Assembly (NCBI GenBank): GCA_965369635.1
Contig: CBDURC010000062.1
Location: 1 to 14,139 of the forward strand
Direction of reading: 5' to 3'
Length of the DNA stretch: 14,139 nt
Source: UBA3071 sp965369635
GTDB taxonomy: Bacteria > Chloroflexota > Anaerolineae > UBA3071
The stretch's first letter is position 1, and each line of letters starts with the position of its first letter. Below are positions 12,647-14,139 of this stretch, piece after piece. The notes beneath the pieces were generated by a model. That model saw nothing but the letters and a program-made list of their open reading frames with translations, was not told the origin of the DNA and did no database searches. Made by a program: the position numbers and the translations under genes.

Positions 12647-14139
12647 TCAGGCAGAATGATCGTGGCAACAACTGGCAGATGGTCAGAAGCCGTAGTCTGC
12701 GGGATCTCCAGATCCGAAAACCGCAAGTCAGGACTGGCCCAGATGTAGTCGATCTGGCGGCGCGGGTTCTCCGCCGGGGAGGTGTAAACCTGTGGCCTCC
12801 CCCTCTCGGCGGCGACGTTCACCAGCCCACTCCCCGACAGGATCTGCATGGCCTTGGAATCAGGTGTGGCGTTCATATCCCCCACGATGACGGTGGTGGC
12901 GGCGCCGCCCCAGGCGCGGGTCAATTCGGCGGCCTGCAACTCCCGGATTTCACGGTTCTTGCCCCTATGGGCAAAATGAGTATCAATCAGGGTCAGGTTT
13001 CCACGACCGACGTCGATTTGGGCCACGATGACGCCGCGACGCAAGAGCAGGCTGTCCGGCGGCAGGGGAAAGGTCTCTGCGCTTAAGATCGGATAGCGGC
13101 TGAGGATGGCGTTGCCCCATTGGGCATCGCTGGTGGGACCGCTGACGTACGCCATGTCCAGCCGCTGGGACAGCCAGGCCAGCATGTCCACGCCCCCCCA
13201 GATGAGCCAGCCGCGCGAGATCTCTTGCAGACCGACCACATCCGCTCCGCTCGCCTCGATGACTTCCGCCAAGGCTTCCATGCCCAGGCGGCCGGTGGTA
13301 TTGAAGCCGTTGTGTACGTTGTAATCCATCACTCGGATGGCGCCGTTTGCCGGGTCTGGCTCCACAGCCTGTGGGGTGTGCCAGGTGAGCGCCAGGGCCA
13401 GCGGAGCCGCAAGGAGCAGCAACCCGGCAAGGGCAGGCCGGTAGTCAGCAGGCTCTCTTTCCTGACTGGACGGGCCACGGCTGGCGATAACGGCCCCGAT
13501 CCCCACCAGAAGCGCAGACACTGGGAGTAACGCTTGGGCGCGAAAACCCAGAGCGATGTCATACGCCATGTAGTAGAGCAAGGTGATCAGCACAAACAGC
13601 ATCTGCCCCCCGCCGCTGGTCACCGTGGTGCGCAGCAGCCCGCCCTGGATCACGTTCCGGCCCAATCCGGCAAAGAGCATCATCGCCAGCGCCAGGCTCA
13701 AGACCTGCCCGGCAACCAGGAGCAGCGCGGCCAATACGCCGTGGGGTTCGGGGAAGAGCAGCGAGCCCGTCAGCAGCAAACCGCTGAGGACGGCCAGACC
13801 AGTTGTTCTCCGACCAGGGCGCGTTGCCCAGGCCGCGACGGCCAGGCCCAGCGCGTTGCCCAACACCACAAGCGCCCCGGCGGCAGGCGTCTCCCAACCG
13901 GTCAAGGCAGATACGCGAGCAATGTTCTGGTAGACCAGGAGTTGCAGGAACAGCCATGGACCGAGCGCGAGCAAGGCTAGACTGCGTCCCCAAGTGGCGT
14001 CGCTGGCGGCTTGCATAACGATTTCGGCGCCGCTGGCGCGCAGCGCGACGAACAAACCGATCGCCAGCAGGGCCACAATGGCTACCGGGATGATGCCCGG
14101 CTGCCAGGAGAGATCGAGGGTACGCCCCATGACCTGGAT
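12643..14139 (-). CDS. Membrane-anchored EEP-family hydrolase, 5' partial
   Basis: An endonuclease/exonuclease/phosphatase fold enzyme on a polytopic membrane region. Numbering from the first visible ATG (14130), eight likely membrane helices occupy residues about 11-250. The catalytic domain follows (about 262-495), with the full motif set: DYNVHNG (Asn271), LQEISR (Glu303), IDTHFAHR (His385), GDMNATPD (Asp418, Asn420), RQIDYIW (Asp461) and SDHLPV (Asp483, His484). All metal-binding and catalytic positions seem intact, so it should cleave phosphodiester or phosphomonoester bonds; the substrate (nucleic acid, inositol phosphate or phospholipid) cannot be told. The frame stays open to the window edge and ATG 14130 has no ribosome binding site, so the gene probably starts outside. 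The stop is TAG 12643-12645. Confidence 0.9.
   Translation of the reverse strand: MQVMGRTLDLSWQPGIIPVAIVALLAIGLFVALRASGAEIVMQAASDATWGRSLALLALGPWLFLQLLVYQNIARVSALTGWETPAAGALVVLGNALGLAVAAWATRPGRRTTGLAVLSGLLLTGSLLFPEPHGVLAALLLVAGQVLSLALAMMLFAGLGRNVIQGGLLRTTVTSGGGQMLFVLITLLYYMAYDIALGFRAQALLPVSALLVGIGAVIASRGPSSQEREPADYRPALAGLLLLAAPLALALTWHTPQAVEPDPANGAIRVMDYNVHNGFNTTGRLGMEALAEVIEASGADVVGLQEISRGWLIWGGVDMLAWLSQRLDMAYVSGPTSDAQWGNAILSRYPILSAETFPLPPDSLLLRRGVIVAQIDVGRGNLTLIDTHFAHRGKNREIRELQAAELTRAWGGAATTVIVGDMNATPDSKAMQILSGSGLVNVAAERGRPQVYTSPAENPRRQIDYIWASPDLRFSDLEIPQTTASDHLPVVATIILPE

Overview
The window is GC-rich and every gene I can support reads on the minus strand. It most resembles an accessory region of a Chloroflexota genome (Anaerolineae or Caldilineae type). 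That placement is inferred from protein style: a very long secreted protein that ends in a Pro-Thr linker followed by a short YLPVI-type tail, a small secreted protein with the 'VFTGYVHAGREPDT...VTLYG' pattern, and an endonuclease/exonuclease/phosphatase (EEP) domain fused to a multi-span membrane region. No rRNA, tRNA or marker gene is present to confirm it.

Layout in plus coordinates. 1-179 holds nothing I recognise. 180-313 is a palindromic MITE-like repeat of the 'GTCATTGCGAGGAGCG...GACGAAGCAAT' type. It abuts, and apparently interrupts, a decayed IS5-type transposase at 314-802. 974-11245 is one intact gene of 3423 codons that dominates the window. It encodes a giant exported protein with a signal peptide, an N-terminal LolA/LppX-like domain, a two-helix membrane hairpin, two thrombospondin-type-3-like calcium-binding blocks, an internal hydrophobic helical block, a complete seven-repeat FG-GAP (integrin-alpha-like) propeller, several Ig-like domains, a CBM9/DOMON-like domain and a Pro-Thr tail.

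11246-12388 is gene debris and control DNA. It has a 9-bp-arm hairpin in the leader of the giant gene, a possible methyltransferase tail, a small secreted-protein pseudogene broken by an in-frame TGA, and a near-consensus promoter in front of that pseudogene. 12389-12646 is a fossil of about 85 residues from a xanthine-dehydrogenase-type molybdenum-binding subunit. 12643-14139 is the 3' part of a membrane-anchored EEP-family hydrolase that runs off the right edge.

The intact genes are therefore two envelope proteins of unknown exact role, the giant adhesin-like or scaffold-like ectodomain and the membrane EEP enzyme, separated by at least two broken genes. I see no evidence that they share an operon or pathway. 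The most unusual object is the giant multidomain protein.
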